DNA of 37,815 nt from Magnetovibrio sp. (lineage in GTDB: Bacteria > Pseudomonadota > Alphaproteobacteria > Rhodospirillales > Magnetovibrionaceae): positions 1-37,815 of the forward strand of contig JAPHSY010000027.1 in assembly GCA_026196495.1 (NCBI GenBank), in the 5' to 3' direction. Made by a program: the position numbers and the translations under genes. Positions 1 through 7,354 of the stretch are shown piece by piece (position 1 is the first letter of the stretch; every line of letters begins with the position of its first letter). Under the pieces are notes generated by a model. That model was given only the letters and a program-made list of their open reading frames with translations. It was not told the origin of the DNA and ran no database searches.

Positions 1-83
1 ACATCGTGGGCGTAACACGCCCGCATTGTTCTTTGGAAAAAAGAGGAGGAGATACGGCTGTTCTGTGTATGGGGAGAGGATAG

Positions 84-320
84 TGCACTGTCACCGCAAC
101 TCAAAAATCAATTTACTCTGACTCCATTGATTTCATTGATTTGGTGGTTACAGCTCTTACGCCGATCATTGGATATGATAAGTGCGCTGAGATTGCCCAA
201 AAGGCGCACCAAGAGCGGAAAACCTTGAAACAAGCGGCTCTTGATCTCAACTATGTAACAGCAGTTGAGTTCGACAAATACGTCCAACCCAATCTAATGC
301 TGAAGCCTTTCCTCCTCTAA
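84..320 (+). pseudogene. fumC: 3' remnant of class II fumarase (fumC)
   Basis: The frame ending at the TAA at 318-320 reads [20 protein letters not shown] and continues with a stretch ending [10 protein letters not shown]. This matches the C-terminal tail of class II fumarases, which in the family reads roughly LMLVTALxPHIGYDKAA...LGxxTxxEFDxxVxPExM. Only about 60 residues (from about 138) look like fumarase. The frame is closed upstream by a TAG at 81-83, and no other frame of the first 80 bases resembles the preceding part of the protein. I therefore read it as a truncated, non-functional remnant. It ends 14 bases before acnA, which suggests a former TCA-cycle gene pair or a recombination scar. 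The similarity call is from memory of the family, not from an alignment. Confidence 0.6.
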
Positions 321-334
321 AAGGCCTATTCGTC

Positions 335-2992
335 ATGGCAAAATCACGGGATACGTTTGGCGCAATCCAGCAGTTCAAACACGGTGGTCAAGTTTACAGC
401 TTTTTTTCTCTGATCGAAGCAGGAAGAGTAATCGGCAATGTTGAACACTTGCCCTACTCGCTAAAGCTTGTTCTAGAGAACCTATTGCGTTTTGAAGACG
501 GCACATCCGTCCGGTCAGAAGATATTTCGGCGATTGTTAAATGGCTGGAGACGGCAAGCAGTGATCACGAAATCGCATTCCGCCCCGCCCGCGTCCTGAT
601 GCAAGACTTTACCGGCGTACCAGCCATCGTCGACCTTGCCGCCATGCGCGACAGCATGGCCAAGTTAAAACGGAATCCCGACAAAATTAATCCACGTACG
701 CCTGTTGACTTGGTCATTGATCATTCCGTGATGGTTGATTTCTTCGGTGCAGACGACTCGTTTGAAAAAAATATGGATATGGAATTTGGGCGCAATAGAG
801 AACGCTATGAGTTTTTGCGCTGGGGGCAACAGGCTTTCGATAATTTTCGCGTCGTCCCGCCCGGGACCGGGATTTGCCATCAAGTCAATTTGGAATATCT
901 CGCTCCGGTCATTTTTCAGTCAGAACCGAACAAAATTACAATGCTGTATCCCGACACCTGCGTCGGGACAGACAGCCATACGACAATGATCAATGGTCTC
1001 GGAGTGCTCGGTTGGGGTGTTGGCGGTATTGAGGCCGAAGCCGTCATGCTCGGACGCCCCATCACCATGACCATTCCTGAAGTCGTAGGCTATAAACTGA
1101 CAGGCAGGCTTAACGAAGGTGTTACGGCGACTGATTTAGTTCTGACAATCGTTGAAAACCTGCGCAATCTTGGCGTCGTTGGAAAATTTGTTGAGTTTTT
1201 TGGCCCTGCCTTAAAAGAGCTCTCTCTTCCCAACAGGGCGACGATAGCCAACATGGCGCCAGAGTACGGCGCGACTTGCGGTCTTTTTCCGATTGATGGA
1301 GAAACTATTCGATATCTTAATTTCACCAATCGAAATGGAGCGCTTGTAGAGGCATATGCCCGGCAAAATCTGATGTGGTATGATGAAACCTCTCCCGATC
1401 CTGTTTTTAGTCACACGATTGAGTTGGATTTGATGACTGTCGTGCCGTCGTTGGCTGGCCCCAAACGCCCCCAAGACCGCATTTCATTGCAAGAAACAAA
1501 ACCCGCCATCACGAAACTTCTTAAAGAGAACAGTGTCTCTCGACAGTCGGTTTCTGTTGAAGGCAGTGAATATCGACTGAGTGATGGAGATGTCGTAATT
1601 GCAGCCATTACGTCCTGTACGAATACGTCAAATCCAGATGTTATGATCGGAGCGGGACTGTTGGCCAAACGAGCTCTTGCAAAAGGACTTAAAACAAAAC
1701 CTTGGGTCAAAACTTCACTGGCTCCAGGCTCCCAAGTCGTCTCTTCCTATTTGGAAGGAAGTGGCTTGCAGGATGATCTCGATAATCTTGGTTTTCGTAT
1801 CGTCGGCTTTGGTTGCACCACTTGTATTGGGAATTCCGGTCCACTCCCTCCCCAGATTTCCCATGCGGTCGAAGAGAACGATTTGCTGGTAGCCTCGATT
1901 TTGTCCGGAAACAGAAATTTTGAAGGACGTATTTCACAACAAGTCAAAGCCAATTTCCTAGCTTCGCCGCCACTTGTGGTCGCTTATGCCATCGCAGGAA
2001 CCATGAATATCGATCTGGCCAACGATCCTCTCGGCAATGACCAAAAGGGCCGCCCTGTGTTCTTGAAGGATATATGGCCAAGCAATCTGGAAATCGCAAA
2101 TATCGTTGGGGCAACGCTCAGTTCGCGTATGTTTAAAGAGCGCTATGCCGACGTTTTTACAGGGCCGGAAGCTTGGCGAAATTTAAACAGCCCCAAAGGG
2201 TCCATTTACGAATGGAATGCAGACTCGCTCTATATTCGCAACCCGCCATTCTTTGACGGCCTCAATCAAGTGCCAACAGACGTCGAAGATATTATAGACG
2301 CCAGAATCATCGGCATTTTTGGCGACAGCGTCACAACGGATCACATTTCGCCGGCCGGTGGCATAAAAGAAAACTCACCAGCCGGACGGTATTTAAAAGA
2401 GCACGGTGTCTCCAGAGCTGAATTCAACAGTTATGGAGCGCGGCGCGGAAATCACGAAGTGATGATGCGCGGCACGTTCGGCAATATACGCATCCAAAAT
2501 AAAATGATGCCTGGAAGCGAAGGCGGTGTTTCACGGCATTATCCTACAAAAGAAGAGGCTAGCATCTATGACGTCGCAATGCTTTATATGGCCGAAGGGG
2601 TTCCGTTGGTTGTTTTTGCAGGCAAGGAATACGGTACAGGCTCCTCACGAGATTGGGCCGCCAAGGGCACAAGTCTCTTGGGGATAAAAGCGGTTATCGC
2701 CGAGAGTTTCGAAAGAATCCACCGCACAAACCTGATTTGCATGGGGGTGCTCCCGCTCGAACTTATGGACGGTAAATCCATTGACGACTTAGCTTTAACA
2801 GGGGATGAAACAGTTACGATAAAAGGGATCTCACGAAATACGAATCCTCGGCAAGTCTACACGCTCATCATTCGAAATGCTGAAGGTTTAAACACTACCA
2901 TTGATGTTCTGTCGCGCATCGATACGGAAGATGAAGCCGTATACTACAGGAACGGAGGAATCCTAAATTTTGTCCTGAGAAGCTTTGAATGA
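335..2992 (+). CDS. acnA: Aconitate hydratase A (AcnA/IRP1 type)
   Basis: Complete 885-residue aconitase of the AcnA/IRP1 type, which isomerises citrate to isocitrate through aconitate in the TCA cycle. The length is normal for the family. The [4Fe-4S] ligands are visible as C428 in SCTNTSNPDV and C494/C497 in FGCTTCIGNSG. The C-terminal swivel domain carries the substrate-binding GDSVTTDHISPAG and the YGTGSSRDWAAKG motif. The ATG at 335 is preceded by only a weak purine-rich stretch, so initiation may be inefficient or depend on an upstream transcript. The gene stands alone: a fumarase fragment lies just upstream, a reverse-strand gene lies downstream, and no citrate synthase or dehydrogenase is nearby. 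An additional aconitase copy elsewhere in the genome is possible but cannot be seen from here. Confidence 0.95.
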   Translation: MAKSRDTFGAIQQFKHGGQVYSFFSLIEAGRVIGNVEHLPYSLKLVLENLLRFEDGTSVRSEDISAIVKWLETASSDHEIAFRPARVLMQDFTGVPAIVDLAAMRDSMAKLKRNPDKINPRTPVDLVIDHSVMVDFFGADDSFEKNMDMEFGRNRERYEFLRWGQQAFDNFRVVPPGTGICHQVNLEYLAPVIFQSEPNKITMLYPDTCVGTDSHTTMINGLGVLGWGVGGIEAEAVMLGRPITMTIPEVVGYKLTGRLNEGVTATDLVLTIVENLRNLGVVGKFVEFFGPALKELSLPNRATIANMAPEYGATCGLFPIDGETIRYLNFTNRNGALVEAYARQNLMWYDETSPDPVFSHTIELDLMTVVPSLAGPKRPQDRISLQETKPAITKLLKENSVSRQSVSVEGSEYRLSDGDVVIAAITSCTNTSNPDVMIGAGLLAKRALAKGLKTKPWVKTSLAPGSQVVSSYLEGSGLQDDLDNLGFRIVGFGCTTCIGNSGPLPPQISHAVEENDLLVASILSGNRNFEGRISQQVKANFLASPPLVVAYAIAGTMNIDLANDPLGNDQKGRPVFLKDIWPSNLEIANIVGATLSSRMFKERYADVFTGPEAWRNLNSPKGSIYEWNADSLYIRNPPFFDGLNQVPTDVEDIIDARIIGIFGDSVTTDHISPAGGIKENSPAGRYLKEHGVSRAEFNSYGARRGNHEVMMRGTFGNIRIQNKMMPGSEGGVSRHYPTKEEASIYDVAMLYMAEGVPLVVFAGKEYGTGSSRDWAAKGTSLLGIKAVIAESFERIHRTNLICMGVLPLELMDGKSIDDLALTGDETVTIKGISRNTNPRQVYTLIIRNAEGLNTTIDVLSRIDTEDEAVYYRNGGILNFVLRSFE

Positions 2993-3266
2993 GTGTATTT
3001 TATCAGGACTGGTTGCCTCTCGGCCAATGTTACTTACCAAGCGCAATTTCATCATAGAAGCAGTTCAAAGAGTTTTCTGGTTGAATAGATCGTGATGCTG
3101 CGAAAGGTGCTGTACGGCCTTTAAAATGGGTTTGGTGAATGAAACGACCGGTTCGTGAGAGAGGGCTTTGGCCCGAACGATAGACGGAGCAAAGCACCGG
3201 TCTGCAGGGCCGAAGGCACAAGGAGGAAGGCAAAGCCTTCACTAATCCCCCTCCACACAACCAAAT
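2993..3266. other. Gene-free spacer after acnA
   Basis: About 270 bases between acnA and the terminator of the reverse-strand DUF302 gene. It includes a small hairpin-forming GAAGGC/GCCTTC pair near 3230-3242. A reverse open frame crosses most of it, but it has no recognisable domain, so I call no gene. Confidence 0.5.
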
Positions 3267-3292
3267 AAAAGGGCCCCAAAGGGGGTCCTTTT
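3267..3292 (-). terminator. Rho-independent terminator of the DUF302 gene
   Basis: An 11-bp stem (AAAAGGGCCCC against GGGGTCCTTTT, one G-U pair) with an AAAG loop. It is flanked by A/T tracts, so it can work in both directions. It starts 15 bases past the stop codon of the reverse-strand DUF302 gene and could also stop read-through from acnA. Confidence 0.85.
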
Positions 3293-3306
3293 ATCTCAAT
3301 TGGTTT

Positions 3307-3789
3307 TTAGTTACCCGTGGCGTCGAGAGCTATGGTATCCAGCAGAGTTTCGATGGCTAGCAACGCCTTGCGTGAGGCCAAAGATCCATTTTTGCGGGGT
3401 ATCCGGTAACCAACTTGGATGGTTCCGGGTTCAGCAGCCAGTTCAAACACCATAATAGAATACGGACATAACATAATATTGCTGGTATCAGCTTCGACCG
3501 CCTCTCGCGTGTATTTGGCGGAACAAAACATCAGCATTTTGGCATTTTTGTAAACCTTTTTGGAGCCACCTACATCTTTGTACGTGCGCGATAGCATATC
3601 GCCGACGTCAGCCCGAAAATCAATGACGAGACCTTGGTTTATGATCGCATTTTCGACATCATTTACGGCTTCATCAAATGGTGCCTTGATGCTGTAGGTT
3701 TGAAATGGTCCGTGTGCCGAAACGACCCCAGTCCCCATTATGAATACAAAGGCGAAAACAGACATAGCTGTGATGAGTGTGCGCTTCAT
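3307..3789 (-). CDS. Secreted DUF302-domain protein
   Basis: 160 residues with a clear Sec signal peptide (MKRTLITAMSVFAF, hydrophobic core to about residue 22, then VVSAHG), so the mature protein is probably periplasmic. The rest fits the DUF302 pattern: a predicted helix with AVNDVENAIINQGL, a long polar middle, then NIMLCPYSIMVFELAAEPG and a beta strand VGYRIP. The function of DUF302 proteins is not established. Two cysteines lie in the conserved core (CSAKY and LCPYS). A strong GGGAGG ribosome binding site precedes the ATG, and a terminator follows. It is monocistronic. Confidence 0.7.
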   Translation of the reverse strand: MKRTLITAMSVFAFVFIMGTGVVSAHGPFQTYSIKAPFDEAVNDVENAIINQGLVIDFRADVGDMLSRTYKDVGGSKKVYKNAKMLMFCSAKYTREAVEADTSNIMLCPYSIMVFELAAEPGTIQVGYRIPRKNGSLASRKALLAIETLLDTIALDATGN

Positions 3790-3950
3790 TTCATCCTCCC
3801 ATATGATTTTTCAGAATCAATTGTACACCATGACAGGAAACGCCGTGGGCATTTTATACTTTTGCTTTGGGTTTGGTAACGGCAAGGCTTTTCTTGTACA
3901 TAGAAACACTAAGTAAGGTTTGCTTCGGCGAAAGTTGACTTAAGCAGGCT

Positions 3951-4580
3951 TCATAAAGCCGTGTTCCAAAATAAACGTCTGCTACATTTCCCCATCACCC
4001 GATCAGCCTGTTTTAGCCGACGTTTTAATAATGCTTTTGTTTTGATTTGGCCTGAACTCCTATCTCTCGCCCAATAAACCAGTGTGCTTAGGAATATGGC
4101 CGTTAAACCAATCTCGGCTATTTGACGTTGCCGCCCCACGGATGCAATCCGTGAAGCGTCCAACCACCAGTGTATCAAGGTTGAAAGATCGAAGACCATC
4201 GGAGCCCAATGGTGAACGTGGGGTGGATGGAGTTTAGTGCGGAGGATTTGTGCCGTGATGTTGTGGTGTTCGGAGACATGGTCCAACCATTTCAGCATAG
4301 TTAAATATAAACGATGCCATGCCGGCTGGTTGATGATTTTATCATCCGGTGTTGAGATCATTTTTAGTTGAGCTTGCCTGAACCATGCGTTTGCCACCCC
4401 ATTGAGGTCAGTGAAATACAGGCGTATTTCTTCCAGTGAAATATTGAGCTGATCAGCTACTTGATAGAGGCGGATATTGTCCCATCCTTTGTCTTCAGCG
4501 AGGGTCAGTGCTGTGTTGAGAATGTCGAGTTCTGACACAGCTGTGGGTATGGGTGGCGAAGCGTTGTTCTCAGTCGGCAT
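3951..4580 (-). CDS. TetR/COQ9-like protein
   Basis: 209 residues with a TetR-type N-terminal helix-turn-helix (about 15-65: DILNTALTLAEDKGWDNIRL, then a recognition region with ISLEEIRLYF). An all-helical C-terminal half follows, with many Trp and His residues (HWAPMVFDLSTLIHWWLDAS). Together these resemble the COQ9/TetR group common in Alphaproteobacteria. COQ9 in eukaryotes is a lipid-binding partner of ubiquinone synthesis that has lost DNA binding; bacterial members may be regulators or lipid-binding proteins. It is read divergently from a second protein of the same general kind (start 4717) that is followed by an ABC1/UbiB kinase gene, which supports a quinone-related or shared regulatory role. 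An AGAGGA ribosome binding site lies 9 bases before the ATG. Family assignment is moderate; function is inferred. Confidence 0.6.
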   Translation of the reverse strand: MPTENNASPPIPTAVSELDILNTALTLAEDKGWDNIRLYQVADQLNISLEEIRLYFTDLNGVANAWFRQAQLKMISTPDDKIINQPAWHRLYLTMLKWLDHVSEHHNITAQILRTKLHPPHVHHWAPMVFDLSTLIHWWLDASRIASVGRQRQIAEIGLTAIFLSTLVYWARDRSSGQIKTKALLKRRLKQADRVMGKCSRRLFWNTAL

Positions 4581-4650
4581 GGCATTTGTCCTCTGTGTTC
4601 ACATATGGTGATCGTTGAATTTAGAATCAATCAGCTCACTGATCCGTACA

Positions 4651-4678
4651 TTGTTTTGTCTGCAATCGTGCTTATATA
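4651..4678 (+). promoter_or_regulatory. Candidate promoter for the COQ9-like/UbiB-like pair
   Basis: TTGTTT at 4651-4656 and TATATA at 4673-4678, separated by 16 bases, sit 38 bases before the ATG at 4717, in the divergent intergenic region. This is a consensus-based guess only. Confidence 0.4.
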
Positions 4679-4716
4679 CCTGTCACTCCTGGTTGAAATT
4701 GTTAGGAGCTATGACT

Positions 4717-5346
4717 ATGGCTGGAAAGAAGAAAGCACCTAGAAAGTCAGCGAAAAAAGATATTGCAGATCAACTGATTGAGGCTGCCTTTAACCGTGTG
4801 AGTGAATATGGTTGGCGTCGGCTGACGATGTTTGATCTGAGTAAGGATACCGGGTTCGGCCTAGATGAAATCCATGATGTATTCCCCACCAAGGCAAAGC
4901 TTTTAAAAGGGTATGTGCAACGGGTTGATCACCGTGTCTTTGAACATTATGAACCCAACGCAAGTGACAGTACGCGTGATAAAATTTTTGATCTGATGAT
5001 GCGTCGGTTTGATGAGTTCAATAACAATAAGTCGACAATAAAGGCCATTGGGAGAGAGGCCTGTATTGATCCCGAAACGCTTTGCGTCAGTGGGTGTGGG
5101 CTTGGTTGTTCAATGCGTAAAACCTTGAAGACAGCAGGCGTTCGGGTATCTGGAGTTCACGGTATGATGAGAGTTCAAGCCTTGAGCGTGATCTTTATGG
5201 CGACCTTCCGTACCTGGCTTCAAGACAACTCAGAGGAAATGTCCAAAACCATGGCTGATCTGGACAAACGTCTTGCCCGTGCAGAGAGGTTTGAACAGAC
5301 CTTTTGCCGGGGTGTGAAAAGGACAGCTAAAAAAGCAGCGGCTTAA
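4717..5346 (+). CDS. TetR/COQ9-like protein with a cysteine cluster
   Basis: 209 residues from the ATG at 4717, chosen because AGGAG at 4704-4708 is 8 bases upstream; the ATG at 4711 is only 2 bases from it. Residues about 11-65 form a TetR-like helix-turn-helix (LIEAAFNRVSEYGWRRLTMF then GLDEIHDVFPTKAKLL). The C-terminal half (MMRRFDEFN, GMMRVQALSVIFMATFRTWL, SKTMADLDKRLARAE) matches the alphaproteobacterial COQ9-like group. Both termini are very lysine-rich. Four cysteines are closely spaced: C116, C123, C127 and C131 (within CIDPETLCVSGCGLGC), which is odd for this family and could bind a metal or sense redox state. It ends 3 bases before the ABC1 kinase gene, so the two are almost certainly co-translated. 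COQ8-COQ9 partnership in mitochondria makes a quinone-related role likely but unproven. Confidence 0.65.
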   Translation: MAGKKKAPRKSAKKDIADQLIEAAFNRVSEYGWRRLTMFDLSKDTGFGLDEIHDVFPTKAKLLKGYVQRVDHRVFEHYEPNASDSTRDKIFDLMMRRFDEFNNNKSTIKAIGREACIDPETLCVSGCGLGCSMRKTLKTAGVRVSGVHGMMRVQALSVIFMATFRTWLQDNSEEMSKTMADLDKRLARAERFEQTFCRGVKRTAKKAAA

Positions 5347-5349
5347 ACG

Positions 5350-6684
5350 GTGGATGAAAATACCTTTAAAGGGCGCGTCAAGCGCTATACCCGAGTTGGA
5401 TATGCTGCCAGTAAAGCGGCAGGCAAATATGCGGGCCTGCGTGTCTTGGGATTACCGTTTAGCAAAAGCGACCATGCTGATGAATTGCGTCGGGCCCTTG
5501 GTGGGCTGAAAGGGCCAGTGATGAAGCTGGCACAGATTCTTGCGACAGTACCGGATGCCTTGCCTGCAGAATATACCCAAGAATTGGCCCAGTTGCAGGC
5601 AGATGCCCCAGCTATGGGCTGGCCTTTTGTTAAACGCCGCATGAAAACGGAACTTGGGTCAGAATGGTTGGATTTGTTTTCAAGCTTTGAGAAAACAGCA
5701 TCCTTTGCGGCTTCGTTGGGACAGGTCCATCGTGCTGAGGACCATGACGGTAGTATTCTGGCCTGCAAACTACAGTACCCTGATATGGCTTCAGCTGTTG
5801 AGGCAGATCTGCGCCAATTGAAAATAATTTTTGCTTTATATCGTCGGTATGATCAGGCCATTGACCCTACACAAATTCATCAAGAGTTGTCGGAACGTTT
5901 GCGTGAAGAATTGGATTATGACCGTGAAGCACGCCATATGAAGCTGTATGGGCATATGTTAAAGAATGAGGACCATATCCACATTCCTATCCCCAAAGCA
6001 GAACTATCAACGTCAAGGTTGTTGTGTATGACGTGGTTGGAGGGAAAGCCATTATTGGAGTTTGCTCAAGACAATCGAGAGTTTAGAGATCAGTTGGCAC
6101 TCAATATGTTTCGAGCTTGGTATACACCACTATATCGCTATGGGGTTATTCATGGTGATCCTCACTTAGGCAATTATACAGTGTGCCCTGATGGGTCCTT
6201 AAACCTTTTGGATTTTGGATGTGTCCGTGTCTTCAAACCAGACTTTGTTAAAGGTATCATCGACCTCTATAAAGCCGTGCGTGACAATGATCGAGATCTA
6301 GCTGTTTATGCATATGAAACCTGGGGGTTTGATATACCGAATAATGAAGTGCTCGAAGTCTTGAACCAATGGGCACGATATATTTATACACCTTTATTAG
6401 AAGACAAAACTCGTCGTATCCACGATACAGACTCAGGTGCGTACGGGGCAGGGGTGGCTGCCAAAGTTCATCGTGAATTAAATCGACTGGGCGGGATCAT
6501 GCCCCCGCGTGAATTTGTCTTAGTTGATCGAGCAGCGATCGGATTGGGCAGCGTCTTCATGCGTATTAAAGCGGAAGTGAATTGGTATCGCCTGTTTCAT
6601 AATCTTATTGATGATTTTGACGAAGTAGCCTTGGCCAAACGTCAGAAAGAAGCTCTGTGCAAGGTTGGATTGATCGGTGAATAG
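5350..6684 (+). CDS. ABC1/UbiB (COQ8-like) atypical kinase
   Basis: 444-residue member of the ABC1/ADCK/UbiB family, atypical protein-kinase-like ATPases that support ubiquinone synthesis or lipid handling. Visible features: the family KxGQ motif in degenerate form as KLAQ (59-62), the alanine-rich loop FAASLGQVHRA (119-129) in place of a glycine-rich loop, the nucleotide-binding lysine in LACKLQYP (about 140), the catalytic-loop HGDPHLGNY and the metal-binding DFG in LLDFGCVR. There is no C-terminal membrane anchor like that of E. coli UbiB. The start is GTG at 5350, three bases after the stop of the COQ9-like gene, with no good ribosome binding site of its own, so translational coupling is likely. 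The last base of the TAG stop appears to be the first base of the IS5-type remnant that follows, so the natural C-terminus may have been slightly longer. Confidence 0.85.
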   Translation: MDENTFKGRVKRYTRVGYAASKAAGKYAGLRVLGLPFSKSDHADELRRALGGLKGPVMKLAQILATVPDALPAEYTQELAQLQADAPAMGWPFVKRRMKTELGSEWLDLFSSFEKTASFAASLGQVHRAEDHDGSILACKLQYPDMASAVEADLRQLKIIFALYRRYDQAIDPTQIHQELSERLREELDYDREARHMKLYGHMLKNEDHIHIPIPKAELSTSRLLCMTWLEGKPLLEFAQDNREFRDQLALNMFRAWYTPLYRYGVIHGDPHLGNYTVCPDGSLNLLDFGCVRVFKPDFVKGIIDLYKAVRDNDRDLAVYAYETWGFDIPNNEVLEVLNQWARYIYTPLLEDKTRRIHDTDSGAYGAGVAAKVHRELNRLGGIMPPREFVLVDRAAIGLGSVFMRIKAEVNWYRLFHNLIDDFDEVALAKRQKEALCKVGLIGE

Positions 6685-7025
6685 GCTCAGGACCTATTAA
6701 TTCCGAGTTCATATTTTTTGCTGATGATTCTCCAACTGGGTTTTGGAGGACATCGCATGAGCGCCCTATTCTGTCTGACGGGGGTGCAAGCCGAACGCGT
6801 TGAGCCGCACTTTCCCCTGTATCCCGCCGCGCAAAGGCCGGAAAACAAAACACACTTATTGCAAAGCCCTCTATCGCCAACGCCACAAGGTCGAGTGCAT
6901 GTTCGGAAAGCTCAAGGACTGGCGGCGCATCGCAACCCGTTACGATCACTGCGCTCATACGTTCTTCACAGCGATCTGCCTGGCTGCTTCAGTCATCTTC
7001 TGCCTCAAACAATGAGTCCTGAGTC
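6684..7025 (+). mobile_element. Internally deleted IS5-family element
   Basis: The left end GGCTCAGGACCTATTAATT begins at 6684 and an inverted, imperfect right end (reverse complement GACTCAGGACTCATT) finishes at 7025. The element is flanked on both sides by TA (6682-6683 and 7026-7027), consistent with a TA target duplication. At 342 bp it is less than half the size of a complete IS5-type element. The middle of the transposase gene is missing, so it cannot move unless a related transposase acts on its ends. The same left end recurs at 10743. Confidence 0.8.
6757..7015 (+). pseudogene. IS5-type transposase remnant
   Basis: The N-terminus (LFCLTGVQAERVEPHFP, frame of the ATG at 6757) is joined directly, in a shifted frame, to the C-terminus (IPPRKGRK then YRQRHKVECMFGKLKDWRRI and TRYDHCAHTF). 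These are the typical start and end of IS5-type DDE transposases. The catalytic core with the first two acidic residues is deleted. The final glutamate region YRQRHKVECMFG remains, and the frame ends at the TGA at 7013-7015. Confidence 0.8.
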
Positions 7026-7156
7026 TACAATCTACAGTAAATATTGTGTTGATAATGATGACAAATCAAGATGGAAACATATTCATTGTAGCATTGGATT
7101 TGATCACAGTTTATCGTTGACGTTAAGGTTGTGTAACTTTTGCACACACCCGCGCA

Positions 7157-7288
7157 CTACACCGACCTGTAAAGGCCCCATGTCATGTACCAGTCTGTAA
7201 AAGAGTTTCTGGCACTGGCAGTCTCATGTCTAAGTGCCTGATGTGGGCGGACATGATTGTATTGTTTCAGCCAATCGCCGTGGTTGAA
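7157..7288 (-). pseudogene. Fragment of an rve-type (IS3/IS481-like) transposase
   Basis: The reverse strand reads FNHGDWLKQYNHVRPHQALR followed by HETASARNS and a stop at 7157-7159. The YNxxRPHQAL motif is characteristic of the C-terminal end of integrase-core (rve) transposases. Only about 40 residues remain, with no start, no upstream DDE residues and no clear terminal repeats, so this is debris. It lies between the IS5 remnant and the hybrid kinase. Confidence 0.6.
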
Positions 7289-7354
7289 GGAAGAGGGCGC
7301 GCACCTTAAGTATCAAACATGAAGATATGAAATCAATATTGATTGTGAGATGAG

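Noticed and set aside
8-22. Perfect 6-pair hairpin GGGCGT-AAC-ACGCCC
   Set aside because: No T run, no adjacent gene end in view, and common by chance.
3030-3260. Reverse-strand open frame of about 76 codons after acnA
   Set aside because: No recognisable domain and composition unlike the neighbours; likely chance.
6684-7025. Intact, active IS5 element
   Set aside because: Only 342 bp, with the transposase core deleted and the two remaining parts in different frames.
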